This document shows positions 15,446-23,872 of a stretch of 64,000 bases of DNA, piece after piece. This DNA comes from Isoptericola sediminis (GTDB lineage: Bacteria; Actinomycetota; Actinomycetes; Actinomycetales; Cellulomonadaceae). Each line of letters starts with the position of its first letter. Position 1 is the stretch's first letter. A program made the position numbers and the translations under genes. Under the pieces are notes generated by a model. It had not been told where the DNA came from, did no database searches, and worked only from the letters and a program-made list of their open reading frames with translations. The stretch covers positions 62,001 through 126,000 of the forward strand of contig NZ_JABFAJ010000001.1 of assembly GCF_013085345.1 (NCBI RefSeq), read 5' to 3'.

Positions 15446-16408
15446 TCACTCCACGTCGAGGATGTCGACGACGAAGACCAGGTCCTCGCCCGCCAGTGGG
15501 TTGCCCTCGACGGCCTCGGCGCCGTAGGCCTGGTCGGCCGGGATGACGAGGAGCACCTGGCTGCCGACGGTCTGGCCGGAGATGCCGTCCGTCCAGCCCG
15601 GGATCACCTGCTGCAGCGAGAACGCCGAGGGCTCGCCCCGCTCCCAGGACGAGTCGAAGACCTCGCCGTCCAGGGTCCAGCCGGTGTAGTGCGCGGTCAC
15701 GGTCTGCTCGGGCGAGACCTCCTCGCCGTCCCCGCGGATGAGGGTCTGGGCGACGAGCTCGTCCGGGGCCTCGTAGCCGTCCGGGATCTCGACGGACGGG
15801 GCGCCGTCCTCGCCCAGCGTGACGGTGGGCAGACCCTCCTCGGGCTCGACGGCCTCGCCCTCGGCGCGCTCCGGGATCTCGTAGGCGTCGACGACCTCGA
15901 TGAGGTTCACCGCGGTCGTCGGCTCGCCCTGCTGGTCGGCGATCGGGTTCGCCAGCAGGAAGCGGGTGCCGACCGACTGGCCCTCGAGCGGCGAGATGAG
16001 CAGGTCGGACTGCTCGCCGAGGACGATGCTCTGCGGGGAGTCGACCTCCCAGGTCGAGTTCATCTTCTGACCCGTGGCGTCGTAGGTCACGTAGTGGATG
16101 GTGAGCTTCATGCCCTCGCTGATCTCGGTCCCGTCACCCTCGTCCACCACGCGGTGCGTCGGGACGGAGACCTCGATGTCGTCGAAGGAGAGCTCCGGTT
16201 CGGAGCCCGGCTCGCCCGTGACCTCGATCGACTCGACGGCGGCGATGTCCTCCTCGGTCGGCTCGGCCTGCGCGGTGGAGTCGGCGGAGGCCGACGAGGG
16301 TGCCGACGGCTCCGTGCTGTCGGGGGCGTCGGCGTCGTCGCTGCAGCCACCCAGCACGAGGGCGGCGGCGAGCGCGACGCCGAGGGCTGCGGGGGTACGG
16401 AGCTTCAC
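15446..16408 (-). CDS. FKBP-type peptidyl-prolyl isomerase lipoprotein, two FKBP domains
   Basis: 320 residues. A signal peptide ends in the lipobox LVLGGC, so the mature protein is lipid-anchored outside the membrane. An acidic, Ser-rich linker follows, then two FKBP-like domains. The first (about residues 95-165) has lost most active-site residues: NSTW stands in place of FDSSW, and there is no VIPGW. The second (about 225-320) keeps HYTGW, FDSSW, VIPGW and AYG and should be active in folding secreted proteins. The start is GTG at 16408 with a GAAGGA site; the frame extends further but without a signal sequence. A TAGAGT -10 lies at 16459-16464. Confidence 0.88.
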   Translation of the reverse strand: MKLRTPAALGVALAAALVLGGCSDDADAPDSTEPSAPSSASADSTAQAEPTEEDIAAVESIEVTGEPGSEPELSFDDIEVSVPTHRVVDEGDGTEISEGMKLTIHYVTYDATGQKMNSTWEVDSPQSIVLGEQSDLLISPLEGQSVGTRFLLANPIADQQGEPTTAVNLIEVVDAYEIPERAEGEAVEPEEGLPTVTLGEDGAPSVEIPDGYEAPDELVAQTLIRGDGEEVSPEQTVTAHYTGWTLDGEVFDSSWERGEPSAFSLQQVIPGWTDGISGQTVGSQVLLVIPADQAYGAEAVEGNPLAGEDLVFVVDILDVE

Positions 16409-16502
16409 GAGTAGTCCTTCGGTCGCGGGGTGGTTCGTCCGGTCGACGGACCCCGAACACTCTAACGGCCCGGCCCGGCCGGTGGTTCCTCCCCCCGCAC
16501 GC

Positions 16503-16508
16503 CACAAT
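16503..16508 (+). promoter_or_regulatory. -10-like element, leaderless start of the zinc-ribbon gene
   Basis: CACAAT ends 6 nt before the ATG at 16515. It lies opposite the promoter of the divergent FKBP gene (minus-strand TAGAGT at 16459-16464). Confidence 0.4.
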
Positions 16509-16514
16509 GGGGAC

Positions 16515-16814
16515 ATGCCGTCACGTCGACCCTCCCGCAAGCGTCCCTGGGGTGCCGAGCACCAGCCCCTCGACATGGACCGAGCGCTCGGCGGCATCCG
16601 GCACGAGAGCGCCGACGACGGCGAGTGGACGGTCCGGCGGGTGACGGGCGGCGACAAGGCCTACACGTGTCCCGCCTGCCGCCAGACCATCCCGCCCGGG
16701 ACGCCCCACGTGGTCGCGTGGCAGCGTGACGCGTGGGGTGGTGAGGCGGCCGGCCTCGAGGACCGCCGGCACTGGCACGCGTCCTGCTGGCAGCGGCGGC
16801 GACGTCTGCTCTGA
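16515..16814 (+). CDS. Small conserved actinobacterial zinc-ribbon-like protein
   Basis: 99 residues, basic N terminus (MPSRRPSRKRPWG), then a compact Cys/His cluster: CPACRQTIPPGTPHVVAW with CxxC, followed 25 residues later by HWHASCW. Four metal-ligand candidates in this order suggest a treble-clef or zinc-ribbon fold. I recognise the layout as a conserved actinobacterial hypothetical family without known function. The ATG at 16515 follows a -10-like CACAAT by 6 nt, so it is probably leaderless. It is divergent from the FKBP gene. Confidence 0.72.
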   Translation: MPSRRPSRKRPWGAEHQPLDMDRALGGIRHESADDGEWTVRRVTGGDKAYTCPACRQTIPPGTPHVVAWQRDAWGGEAAGLEDRRHWHASCWQRRRRLL

Positions 16815-16860
16815 CGTCGCAGGACGCGCGCGTCCGGCGGGCAGGAGATCGGGCGCGAAC

Positions 16861-16866
16861 TAGGCT
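16861..16866 (+). promoter_or_regulatory. -10 of a leaderless hydrolase transcript
   Basis: TAGGCT ends 8 nt before the ATG at 16875. No Shine-Dalgarno lies between, which favours ATG 16875 over the GTG at 16872. Confidence 0.45.
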
Positions 16867-16874
16867 GGTCAGTG

Positions 16875-17654
16875 ATGAACGAGGACACCGCCACCGGCCA
16901 CCAGATCCGCTCGATGACCGTCCTGCCCGCCCGTCGGGAGGATGTCGACCTGCACACCGCGGACGGGCTGACGCTCGTCGGTGAGCTCGCCCAGCCGCAG
17001 GGCCGCGACCCGGTGGCGACGCTGCTGACCTTCCACCCGCTGCCCACCCACGGCGGATACATGGACTCCCACGTGTACCGCAAGGCCGCGTGGCGCCTGC
17101 CCGAGCTGGCCGACCTCGCGGTGCTCCGGTTCAACACCCGGGGCACCTCGTCGCCGCGGGGCACCTCCGAGGGCGCCTTCGACGGCGGCGACGCCGAGCG
17201 GTACGACGTGGCGGCGGCCCTCGAGCTCGCCGAGTTCCGCGAGCTGCCCCGCCCCTGGCTGGTCGGCTGGAGCTTCGGGACCGAGCTCGTCCTGCGGCAC
17301 GGGGCCGACCCGAGCATCGAGGGGGCCGTCCTGCTCTCGCCCCCGCTGCACCGCGCCACGGACGAGGACCTGGACCGCTGGGCCGAGTTCGGCAAGCCGC
17401 TCGTCGTGCTGGTGCCCGAGCACGACGACTACCTGCAGCCCGCCGAGGCGCGCGAGCGCTTCGCCCGGGTGCCGCAGGCCGAGGTGATCGGCGTCGACGG
17501 CGCCAAGCACCTGTGGGTGGGTGAGCCGGCCGTCCGCCGGGTGCTCGACGAGATCGTCCAGCACGTGCTGCCCGGGCACGCGCCGCTGCCGACCCACTAC
17601 GACGGAGAGGTCGAGCACGCCTCGGACCTCCGCAACGCTCCGACGAGAGGATGA
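16875..17654 (+). CDS. Alpha/beta hydrolase
   Basis: 259 residues. The fold is shown by LLTFHPLPTHGGYMDSHVYR (oxyanion/HG-like region), the nucleophile elbow GWSFGTE, the acid-bearing strand VVLVPEHDDYLQP and a late GAKHLWVG carrying the likely catalytic His. It resembles the small cytoplasmic dienelactone-hydrolase-like proteins of actinobacteria. No signal peptide is present. Substrate unknown. Its stop overlaps the ATG of the next hydrolase gene (ATGA), so the two are translationally coupled. Confidence 0.78.
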   Translation: MNEDTATGHQIRSMTVLPARREDVDLHTADGLTLVGELAQPQGRDPVATLLTFHPLPTHGGYMDSHVYRKAAWRLPELADLAVLRFNTRGTSSPRGTSEGAFDGGDAERYDVAAALELAEFRELPRPWLVGWSFGTELVLRHGADPSIEGAVLLSPPLHRATDEDLDRWAEFGKPLVVLVPEHDDYLQPAEARERFARVPQAEVIGVDGAKHLWVGEPAVRRVLDEIVQHVLPGHAPLPTHYDGEVEHASDLRNAPTRG

Positions 17655-18454
17655 CGACCATGACGCCCTCGACCCTGGCGACGCACGTCCTGCACGACGG
17701 GGCGGGCGTCCCGCTGGTACTCCTCCACGGCTTCCCCCTGGACCACCGGATGTGGAACCCGGTCGTCGCGGAGCTGCCGCCCGGCCTGCGGGTGGTCGCC
17801 GTGGACCTTCCCGGCTTCGGCCACAGCGACCTGGGTCAGCTCCCGCCCACCCTCGAGGCGGCCGCGGACGCCGTGCACGCGGCGCTGCGCGCGGCGGGGG
17901 AGGGCAACGGCGCCGTGGTCGGCATGTCGATGGGCGGCTACGTCGCCCTCGCGCTCGCCGAGCGCCACCCGGAGATCGTCCAGGGGCTCGGGCTGGTGGA
18001 CACCAAGTCCACGGCCGACACCGACGAGGCGCGGGCCGGACGGCTGGCCGCCGCGCGGACGGTGGCCGACTCCCAGACGCTGGACGCGGTCATGGGGATG
18101 CCGGACAAGCTGCTCGGGCCGACCAGCCAGATGGAGCGGCGCAGCCTCTACCCGACGGTCTACGACTGGATCCGCTCCCAGTCCCCGTCCGCGGTCGCGT
18201 GGGCCCAGCGGGCGATGGCGGCCCGGCCGGACCGGACGGACGTGCTGCACCGGTTCCCCGGTCCCGTCGCCGTCGTCGTCGGTGCCGAGGACTCGATCAC
18301 GCCGATCGACGAGGCCAAGCACATGGTGGACGCGGCGTCGGACGCGACGCTGCACGTGGTGGCGAACGCCGCGCACCTGAGCACGATCGAGGAGCCCGCC
18401 GCCGTGGCGCACGCTCTCGCCGCGCTGCAGGAGCGGGTCGTCGCCCAGCTCTGA
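17651..18454 (+). CDS. Alpha/beta hydrolase (haloperoxidase/esterase-like)
   Basis: 267 residues. Typical order: LVLLHGFPLDHRMW (oxyanion hole), VAVDLPGFGHSD, nucleophile elbow VGMSMGGYVALALA, VVVGAEDSITP with the acid, and NAAHLSTIEEP with the catalytic His. This is the pattern of soluble esterases and C-C bond hydrolases; the substrate is not evident. Start ATG 17651 has a GAGAGG site inside the preceding gene; a second ATG lies at 17660. It ends at a strong hairpin facing the minus-strand coiled-coil gene. Confidence 0.8.
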   Translation: MTTMTPSTLATHVLHDGAGVPLVLLHGFPLDHRMWNPVVAELPPGLRVVAVDLPGFGHSDLGQLPPTLEAAADAVHAALRAAGEGNGAVVGMSMGGYVALALAERHPEIVQGLGLVDTKSTADTDEARAGRLAAARTVADSQTLDAVMGMPDKLLGPTSQMERRSLYPTVYDWIRSQSPSAVAWAQRAMAARPDRTDVLHRFPGPVAVVVGAEDSITPIDEAKHMVDAASDATLHVVANAAHLSTIEEPAAVAHALAALQERVVAQL

Positions 18455-18471
18455 GCCGCCCCGGAGACACC

Positions 18472-18501
18472 GAGGGGCCGTCGCCACGGCGACGGCCCCT
18501 C
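18472..18501. terminator. Bidirectional terminator hairpin
   Basis: 14-bp perfect arms (18472-18485, 18488-18501) with a minimal loop, between convergent genes ending at 18454 (+) and 18512 (-). Confidence 0.72.
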
Positions 18502-18511
18502 GACGGTCCGG

Positions 18512-20029
18512 TCAGTTCCGGGACGGCGCGGAGCTCTCGGCGGCGGGGGAGTCGTCGGGCGCGGGAGCCGACGAGGCGCTGCCCGGGTCGGCCGACTGCG
18601 TGGACGCGAAGCGGGCGCGCTGGGCCGGGGTGAGGTCCCGGGAGTAGCTGTCCTCCTCGGCCGGCTCGTCGTCCTGCTCGGCCTCCACGACAGGGGCCGC
18701 GGGCTCCTCCGCCGCGGGCTCCGCGGGGGACTCCGCGGAGGAGGCGGCGGGAGACGCGACGGGCTCCTCGAGGGGCTCGTCGGCCGGTGCCTCGGCGGCG
18801 ACCTCCCGGGCCTTCTCCGTGCCGAGCAGGCCCCGCAGCTCCTCGAGGTAGGAGTTGATCGAGTCGTGGCGGCGGGTGAGGTCCTCGAGCTGGCGCTCGG
18901 CGGCGGTCCGGTTCTGGTCGGCCTCCGCCTGGGCGTCGGACATCGTCTGCTCGGCGAAGGTCCGCGCCTCGGACACGATCGAGTCGGCCGTCCGGCGGGC
19001 GTCCGCCACCAGCTCCTTGACGTAGGCGTCCGACTCGGACCGGACCTTGTCGGCCTGCTGCAGGGCCGCGGCCACGCGCTTCTCCGCCTCCGCCGCATGC
19101 TCCTCCGCCTCGCGCACGATGCGCTCGATCTCGGCGCGTGCGGCGTCGTGCCGCTGCGCCGCCTCGGTCTCGACGCGCTCGCGGGTCTGCGCGGCCTGCA
19201 GCTCGGCGTCGGCGAGCGTCGTCCGCGCCTGCTCGCGCAGGTCCTCGAGCTCGGAGGTGACGGAGTTGGCGGACTCGGCCGCCTGGTGCTTGGCCTCGGC
19301 CACGATGCGGGCGGCCTCGTTGCGGGTGCGTTCCATGAGGTCGTTGGCCTCGCGCTCGGCCTCCTCGCGCAGGGCGGCCGACTCGGCGGCGGCGGAGGCC
19401 CGGAGCTGGGCGATCTCCCGGTCCGCCTGCACGCGCGCCTCGGTGACCTCCCGCTCCGCCGTCGTGCGCAGCGTGCCGATCTCGTGCTCGAGGCCGGCGC
19501 GGCGCTCGTTCTCCTCGGTGGTCAGGCTGCTGGTGATCAGCGCGGCCTCGCGTTCGGCCGACCCGACGAGCTCCTCCGCGCGACGCTGGGCCCCCTGCAG
19601 CGCGCCCTCGGCCTCCGCGGCCGTCGTCGAGCGGATCTCCTCGGCCTCGCGGCGAGCGCTGGACAGCAGCTCGGAGGCCTCGGACTCCGCCCGCTGGCGC
19701 ACCTGCCCCGCGGCGAGCTTCGCGCGGGCCATGATGTCGGAGGCCTGCTGGTTCGCCTGCGTCAGCACCTCGGCCGCCTGCTCGTCCGCCGAGCGGAGCA
19801 GCCGTTCGGCACGGGCGCCGAGGCCCGCGTACGACGGCTTGTCGCTCTCGCGGAGCTGCCGGTGGGCGTCGGCCAGCTCGGAGGACAGCTGCATCGCCCG
19901 CGAGTCGGTGGCCTCGACGTTGCGGCGTGCCTCCTCCAGGGCCTGCTCGAGACGGGAGATCTGGCTCTCCACGGCGGCGCGGTCGTATCCACGCATGGTG
20001 ATCGGGAAGAGCGTGCGCTCGTCGGACAC
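18512..20029 (-). CDS. DivIVA-like long coiled-coil protein
   Basis: 505 residues. The N terminus (TLFPITMRGYDRAAVESQISRLEQAL) is the DivIVA-type membrane/septum-targeting motif. Residues about 30-400 are an almost unbroken coiled coil rich in A, E, R and Q, with repeats such as EAE, AEA and SEA. The last 90 residues are acidic, Pro/Ala-rich and disordered-looking. This build matches actinobacterial polar cytoskeletal proteins of the DivIVA/Scy/FilP type, which organise polar growth or division. The start is GTG at 20029 with a GGAGG site; the longer frame to 20086 has no site. No Walker motif is present, so it is not an SMC protein. Confidence 0.75.
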   Translation of the reverse strand: MSDERTLFPITMRGYDRAAVESQISRLEQALEEARRNVEATDSRAMQLSSELADAHRQLRESDKPSYAGLGARAERLLRSADEQAAEVLTQANQQASDIMARAKLAAGQVRQRAESEASELLSSARREAEEIRSTTAAEAEGALQGAQRRAEELVGSAEREAALITSSLTTEENERRAGLEHEIGTLRTTAEREVTEARVQADREIAQLRASAAAESAALREEAEREANDLMERTRNEAARIVAEAKHQAAESANSVTSELEDLREQARTTLADAELQAAQTRERVETEAAQRHDAARAEIERIVREAEEHAAEAEKRVAAALQQADKVRSESDAYVKELVADARRTADSIVSEARTFAEQTMSDAQAEADQNRTAAERQLEDLTRRHDSINSYLEELRGLLGTEKAREVAAEAPADEPLEEPVASPAASSAESPAEPAAEEPAAPVVEAEQDDEPAEEDSYSRDLTPAQRARFASTQSADPGSASSAPAPDDSPAAESSAPSRN

Positions 20030-20301
20030 GGGAGGACCTCCGGACGTCGTGGGTGCCCCGGCACCGCTGAGAGTAGGGGAAGGCACCGATCAGAATAGTG
20101 GCCCGGGAGGCCCACCGACACCCGTGGGCGGGTGAGGTACGGCGCTGGGACGTGCCGCCCCGGCGCCCGCGCGGCGCCGTCCGGCTGTTGCCGGTGGTCG
20201 AGGCGTGGGAGGGTCGAGGATGCTGGTACCGGACTCGTGAAGGGTTCGTGAACCGATGCGGCCGAACGCCACCCGGCGTCCGGCCGCTGCTCGCGCGTCC
20301 T

Positions 20302-20307
20302 TATCCT
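20302..20307 (+). promoter_or_regulatory. Candidate -10 of the membrane protein/lipoprotein operon
   Basis: TATCCT about 28 bp before the GTG at 20336, leaving a short leader that contains an AAAGGGAAG ribosome site. The rest of the roughly 300-bp gap from 20030 is unstructured by eye. Confidence 0.4.
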
Positions 20308-20335
20308 GAGGTGTCCACGTCGAAAGGGAAGCTCG

Positions 20336-21811
20336 GTGCTGCAACGCATTCTGGGTGTCGTCCTGGTCCTTGCCGGACTGGGAGCCATCGCGTTCGGGGT
20401 CGCGACCGCGACCGTCCTGCGCGAGTCCGACTCCGTCGTCGCCACGGCTCGACCCGCCGGTGACGGCACGCTCGTCGTCACCGACCCGGGCGTGCTCGGG
20501 TTGGTCGACTCCGAGGTCACCGTCACGGCCTCCGTGCCCGAGGGGCAGGAGGTCGCCGTGGTGGTGGGCCGCGAGGTCGACGTCGCGGGGTGGCTCGGTG
20601 AGGACCCGTACACCCGGGTCACCGGGCTGAGCGACTGGGAGACCCTCTCCACCGAGCAGGTCGCCGGTGCCGCGGACGAGGAGGCCGAGTCCTCGGAGGA
20701 CGGCGAGGGGGGTGCGGAGGCCGAACCGCCGCCGAACCCCGCAGGTTCCGACATGTGGGACACCGAGCTCGTCGACGCCGAGCAGGTGAGCCTGCGCTGG
20801 ACCGACCGTCCGGGCCGCTGGGTCCTGCTCGCCGCGGCGACCGGTGCCGCCCCCGCCGAGGAGTCCGAGGGTGAGGACGCCGAGGCGGCGGAGGCCGACG
20901 AGGCGGCTCCGGCCGAGGCGCCGACGCTCGAGCTGACGTGGGACCGCGACGTCTCGACGCCGCTGCTGTGGCCCGCCGTCGGTGTCGGTGGTGTGCTCCT
21001 GATCATCGGCCTGGTGCTGCTGGCCATGTCGCGGCGCACGACCCGGAGCCGCAAGCGCCGCACCGCCGGCGCCACGGCCGGCGCGGCGTCGCCCACGATC
21101 TCCTCGAGCGGCACGACGTCCCCCGGGACCGGCACGCCGTCCGGCACCTCCCCGTTCGGGCCGGCCGTCGGCGCGGGCGCGGGCGCGGCGGCGGCCCGCT
21201 CCGGCGGGACCTGGCCCGGCGCGGTGGCCGCGTCACCGAACGCCCCGCACGACGACGGCACGGCCCCGGCCGCGGAGGACGCGCCGACGCAGGGCACCGA
21301 CCCGCAGGACGCGGCCGGCGGCACCGACCAGGTGCCGGTCGCCGGGCGCTTCCGGCGCCGCACGCGCCTACGTCGCGACGCCGACCCGGCCGACGCACAG
21401 GACGCCCCCGTCCCGGCACCGGAGCCGTCCGCCGGCGGCGCGCCGGTGCCTGCTCCCGCGCCGGCGCTGCCCACCGCCCCCGCCTCCTCGGCGGACACCG
21501 CCGGGTCGGACGACACGGCCGCGCGGCCGCTCACGCGACGTGAGCTGCGCCGTCGCGAGGAGGAGCGCAAGGCCGCCGAGCAGTCCGGCATGGGCGGCAT
21601 GGGCCGCGCCCTGCGCGCCCTGACGGGCCAGACCCCCGTGGTGCCGCGCCCCGGAGGAACCTCCTCGCCGTCGGCCGCGGACCCCGGTGCCGCGCAGTCC
21701 GCCGCGGACCGCAGGGCCTCCGCCTGGCGTGAGACCTGGGGTTTCGGCGGGACGACCGCCGCCGGCACGCCGACGAGCGACGACGACACGAGTGACGAGG
21801 ACAAGCGATGA
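20336..21811 (+). CDS. Membrane protein of unknown function with two transmembrane helices
   Basis: 491 residues; I do not recognise the family. The N-terminal helix (about residues 4-27) could be a signal anchor. It is followed by an extracellular region of about 180 residues with beta-strand character and an acidic E/A-rich stretch (about 115-140 and 180-200). A second helix lies at about 210-232 (LLWPAVGVGGVLLIIGLVLLAM) before a basic RRTTRSRKRR stop-transfer. The cytoplasmic tail of about 250 residues is low in complexity (A, P, G, S, T), with a short charged block LTRRELRRREEERKAAEQS. GTG start with AAAGGGAAG. Its stop overlaps the next ATG, so it is coupled to the lipoprotein gene. Confidence 0.7.
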   Translation: MLQRILGVVLVLAGLGAIAFGVATATVLRESDSVVATARPAGDGTLVVTDPGVLGLVDSEVTVTASVPEGQEVAVVVGREVDVAGWLGEDPYTRVTGLSDWETLSTEQVAGAADEEAESSEDGEGGAEAEPPPNPAGSDMWDTELVDAEQVSLRWTDRPGRWVLLAAATGAAPAEESEGEDAEAAEADEAAPAEAPTLELTWDRDVSTPLLWPAVGVGGVLLIIGLVLLAMSRRTTRSRKRRTAGATAGAASPTISSSGTTSPGTGTPSGTSPFGPAVGAGAGAAAARSGGTWPGAVAASPNAPHDDGTAPAAEDAPTQGTDPQDAAGGTDQVPVAGRFRRRTRLRRDADPADAQDAPVPAPEPSAGGAPVPAPAPALPTAPASSADTAGSDDTAARPLTRRELRRREEERKAAEQSGMGGMGRALRALTGQTPVVPRPGGTSSPSAADPGAAQSAADRRASAWRETWGFGGTTAAGTPTSDDDTSDEDKR

Positions 21812-22884
21812 AGGACTCCACCCGCCGGCCCGGGCGCCGGCGCGCGACCGTCGCCGGTGTGGCGACCACCGTCGTCCTGCTGGCCGGATGCGCCGAGGAG
21901 CTGCCGACCCCGGAGCCGGACGAGCCCGTCGCCGGACCGGCGCTGACCGCGGCGCAGCAGACCCGCGTGGTCGAGGAGGTCGCCGGGTCGCTGACGAAGG
22001 CCAGTGAGAACGAGAAGCCCGACCAGCTGCGCCCCCGCGTGGAGGGCCCGGCGCTGGAGGTGCGCCGCACCCAGATCGAGGTCGCGAAGAAGAGCGGTGA
22101 CGACTCGCTCGTCACGAGGATCCCGACCGAGCTCGAGGCGATGATCCTGCCCACGACCGAGTCGTGGCCGCGGGTGAGCTTCACCATCACGCAGCCGACC
22201 GAGAACCTCGAGGTGCCGCGCCTGGTGGCCTACCAGCAGGACTCGGCCCGCGACAACTACAAGCTGTGGTCGTGGGTGCAGCTCATCCCCGGCACGACGC
22301 TGCCGAACTTCGCCGACCCCGAGGCGATCGGCTCCGACGCCGTGGCGCCGGACGACGACTCGCTGCGGGCCACCCCGCGACAGGCGCTCTCGCAGTACGC
22401 GGACCTCGTGGCCAAGGGGCCGGACGACTCCGAGCACGCCGGCGCGTTCGAGCTGCCGGGCGAGAGCACGGACCTCGTCAAGCGGGTCCAGAAGGACGCC
22501 AGCAGCGTGCGCGGTGCGGACGCCTTCAAGGAGGCGGACGGCGAGTACAAGATCGCGTTCGCCTCCCGGGACGACCAGGTCGTCGCGGTCCGCACGTCCG
22601 ACGGCGGTGCGGTGGTCATGGGTGCGCTCGACGGCAACATCCGGGTGACTGTCGAGGAGGACGGCGAGATCGGCCCGCTGACGCCCTCCCAGAAGACGCT
22701 GATGGGCGACGCCGACAACACCGACCAGCTCTACGTGGAGTACACCGACCAGGTCGCCCTCTACGTGCCGCCGGCCGGGTCCGAGGAGCCGATCCGCCCG
22801 CTGGGGTACTCGCACGTGTCCACGGCTGCCGCGAACGACATCCCGGGCGAACGCAACACCGACCGGAAGAAGGACGACGGCTGA
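21808..22884 (+). CDS. Secreted lipoprotein of unknown function
   Basis: 358 residues. The N terminus is strongly basic (KDSTRRPGRRRATV), then a hydrophobic stretch ends in VVLLAGC, a good lipobox, so the protein is anchored on the outer face of the membrane. The rest is soluble with mixed alpha/beta character; recognisable pieces are PRVSFTITQPT, YKLWSWVQLIPGTTLPNF and a repeat-like YTDQVALYVPP near the end. I recognise this type as a conserved actinobacterial hypothetical but know no function. ATGA overlap with the preceding membrane protein suggests they act together at the envelope. Confidence 0.72.
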   Translation: MKDSTRRPGRRRATVAGVATTVVLLAGCAEELPTPEPDEPVAGPALTAAQQTRVVEEVAGSLTKASENEKPDQLRPRVEGPALEVRRTQIEVAKKSGDDSLVTRIPTELEAMILPTTESWPRVSFTITQPTENLEVPRLVAYQQDSARDNYKLWSWVQLIPGTTLPNFADPEAIGSDAVAPDDDSLRATPRQALSQYADLVAKGPDDSEHAGAFELPGESTDLVKRVQKDASSVRGADAFKEADGEYKIAFASRDDQVVAVRTSDGGAVVMGALDGNIRVTVEEDGEIGPLTPSQKTLMGDADNTDQLYVEYTDQVALYVPPAGSEEPIRPLGYSHVSTAAANDIPGERNTDRKKDDG

Positions 22885-22903
22885 GACGTCGGCGCAGACT
22901 TCG

Positions 22904-22909
22904 TAGGAT
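22904..22909 (+). promoter_or_regulatory. -10 of a leaderless thioredoxin-fold gene
   Basis: TAGGAT ends 6 nt before the ATG at 22916. AGGA inside it could instead serve as a weak ribosome site. Confidence 0.45.
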
Positions 22910-22915
22910 GTGCCC

Positions 22916-23860
22916 ATGAGCACTCCCACGCCCGAGCCGAGCTTCAGCCCGCGCGGCGCCGTCGACCTGTCGGCCCTCAACCGGCCCCAGTCCCCGCCTC
23001 CGGGGGAGCCGGGAGGCGCCCCGACGGCCGGCGGCTACGTTGTCGACGTGACGGACGCGAACTTCCAGCAGGTCGTGCAGGACTCGACGAAGTACCCGGT
23101 CGTGATCCTGCTGTGGATGCCCACGGACCAGGCCAACGCGGACCTCGGCGCCACCCTGGGCAGGCTCGCCGACGAGTACGCCGGCCGGTTCCTGCTGGGT
23201 CGCGTCGACGCCAACGCGTACCCGCAGATCGCCTCGGCGTTCCAGCCCCAGGGCGTTCCCACCGTCGTCGCCGTGCTGCAGGGTCAGCCGCTCCCGCTGT
23301 TCGCGGGGGCGGCCTCGGAGGAGCAGATCCGCGGCGTGCTGGACCAGGTCCTGGCGGCCGCCGAGCAGAACGGCGTGACGGGCCGGGCTCCCGCCCCGGG
23401 CGGGGCCGAGGAGTCCGACGAGCCGGCCGAGGAGCCGGAGGAGCCGTTGCCCCCGCTGCACCAGGAGGCGTACGACGCCATCGAGCGTGACGACCTCGAG
23501 GCGGCGGAGACCGCCTACTCCCGCGCGATCACGCAGGACCCCACCGACGCCCAGGCCGTGGCCGGCCTGGCCCAGGTGCGTCTGATGCAGCGCACCCGCG
23601 GTGCCGACCTGCAGCAGGTGCGCACCGCGGCGGCGGACGCCCCGGCGGACGTCGAGGCCCAGCTGGCCGTGGCCGACATGGACATGCTCGGCGGCAAGGT
23701 GGACGACGCGTTCGACCGCCTCCTGCAGCTCATGCCGACGGCCGACGCCGAGGGCAAGGAGAAGCTGCGGGCGCGGCTCGTCGACCTGTTCGAGGTCGTG
23801 GGCACGTCCGACTCCCGCGTGGTCAAGGCCCGCAAGAAGATGATGATGTACCTGTACTGA
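22916..23860 (+). CDS. Thioredoxin-fold plus TPR protein (YbbN/CnoX-like) without CxxC
   Basis: 314 residues. After a Pro-rich N terminus, residues about 40-150 form a thioredoxin fold (VVDVTDANFQQVVQDS, then YPVVILLWMPTDQANADLG, and GVPTVVAVLQGQPLP with the cis-Pro). The redox CxxC is replaced by MPTDQ, so it cannot act as a disulfide reductase. The C-terminal half is TPR-like, starting AYDAIERDDLEAAETAYSRAI. This domain order is that of YbbN/CnoX, which holds unfolded clients for chaperones. It converges with glgB, with only 12 bp between the stops. Confidence 0.82.
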   Translation: MSTPTPEPSFSPRGAVDLSALNRPQSPPPGEPGGAPTAGGYVVDVTDANFQQVVQDSTKYPVVILLWMPTDQANADLGATLGRLADEYAGRFLLGRVDANAYPQIASAFQPQGVPTVVAVLQGQPLPLFAGAASEEQIRGVLDQVLAAAEQNGVTGRAPAPGGAEESDEPAEEPEEPLPPLHQEAYDAIERDDLEAAETAYSRAITQDPTDAQAVAGLAQVRLMQRTRGADLQQVRTAAADAPADVEAQLAVADMDMLGGKVDDAFDRLLQLMPTADAEGKEKLRARLVDLFEVVGTSDSRVVKARKKMMMYLY

Positions 23861-23872
23861 CGCCCGCCGTGG

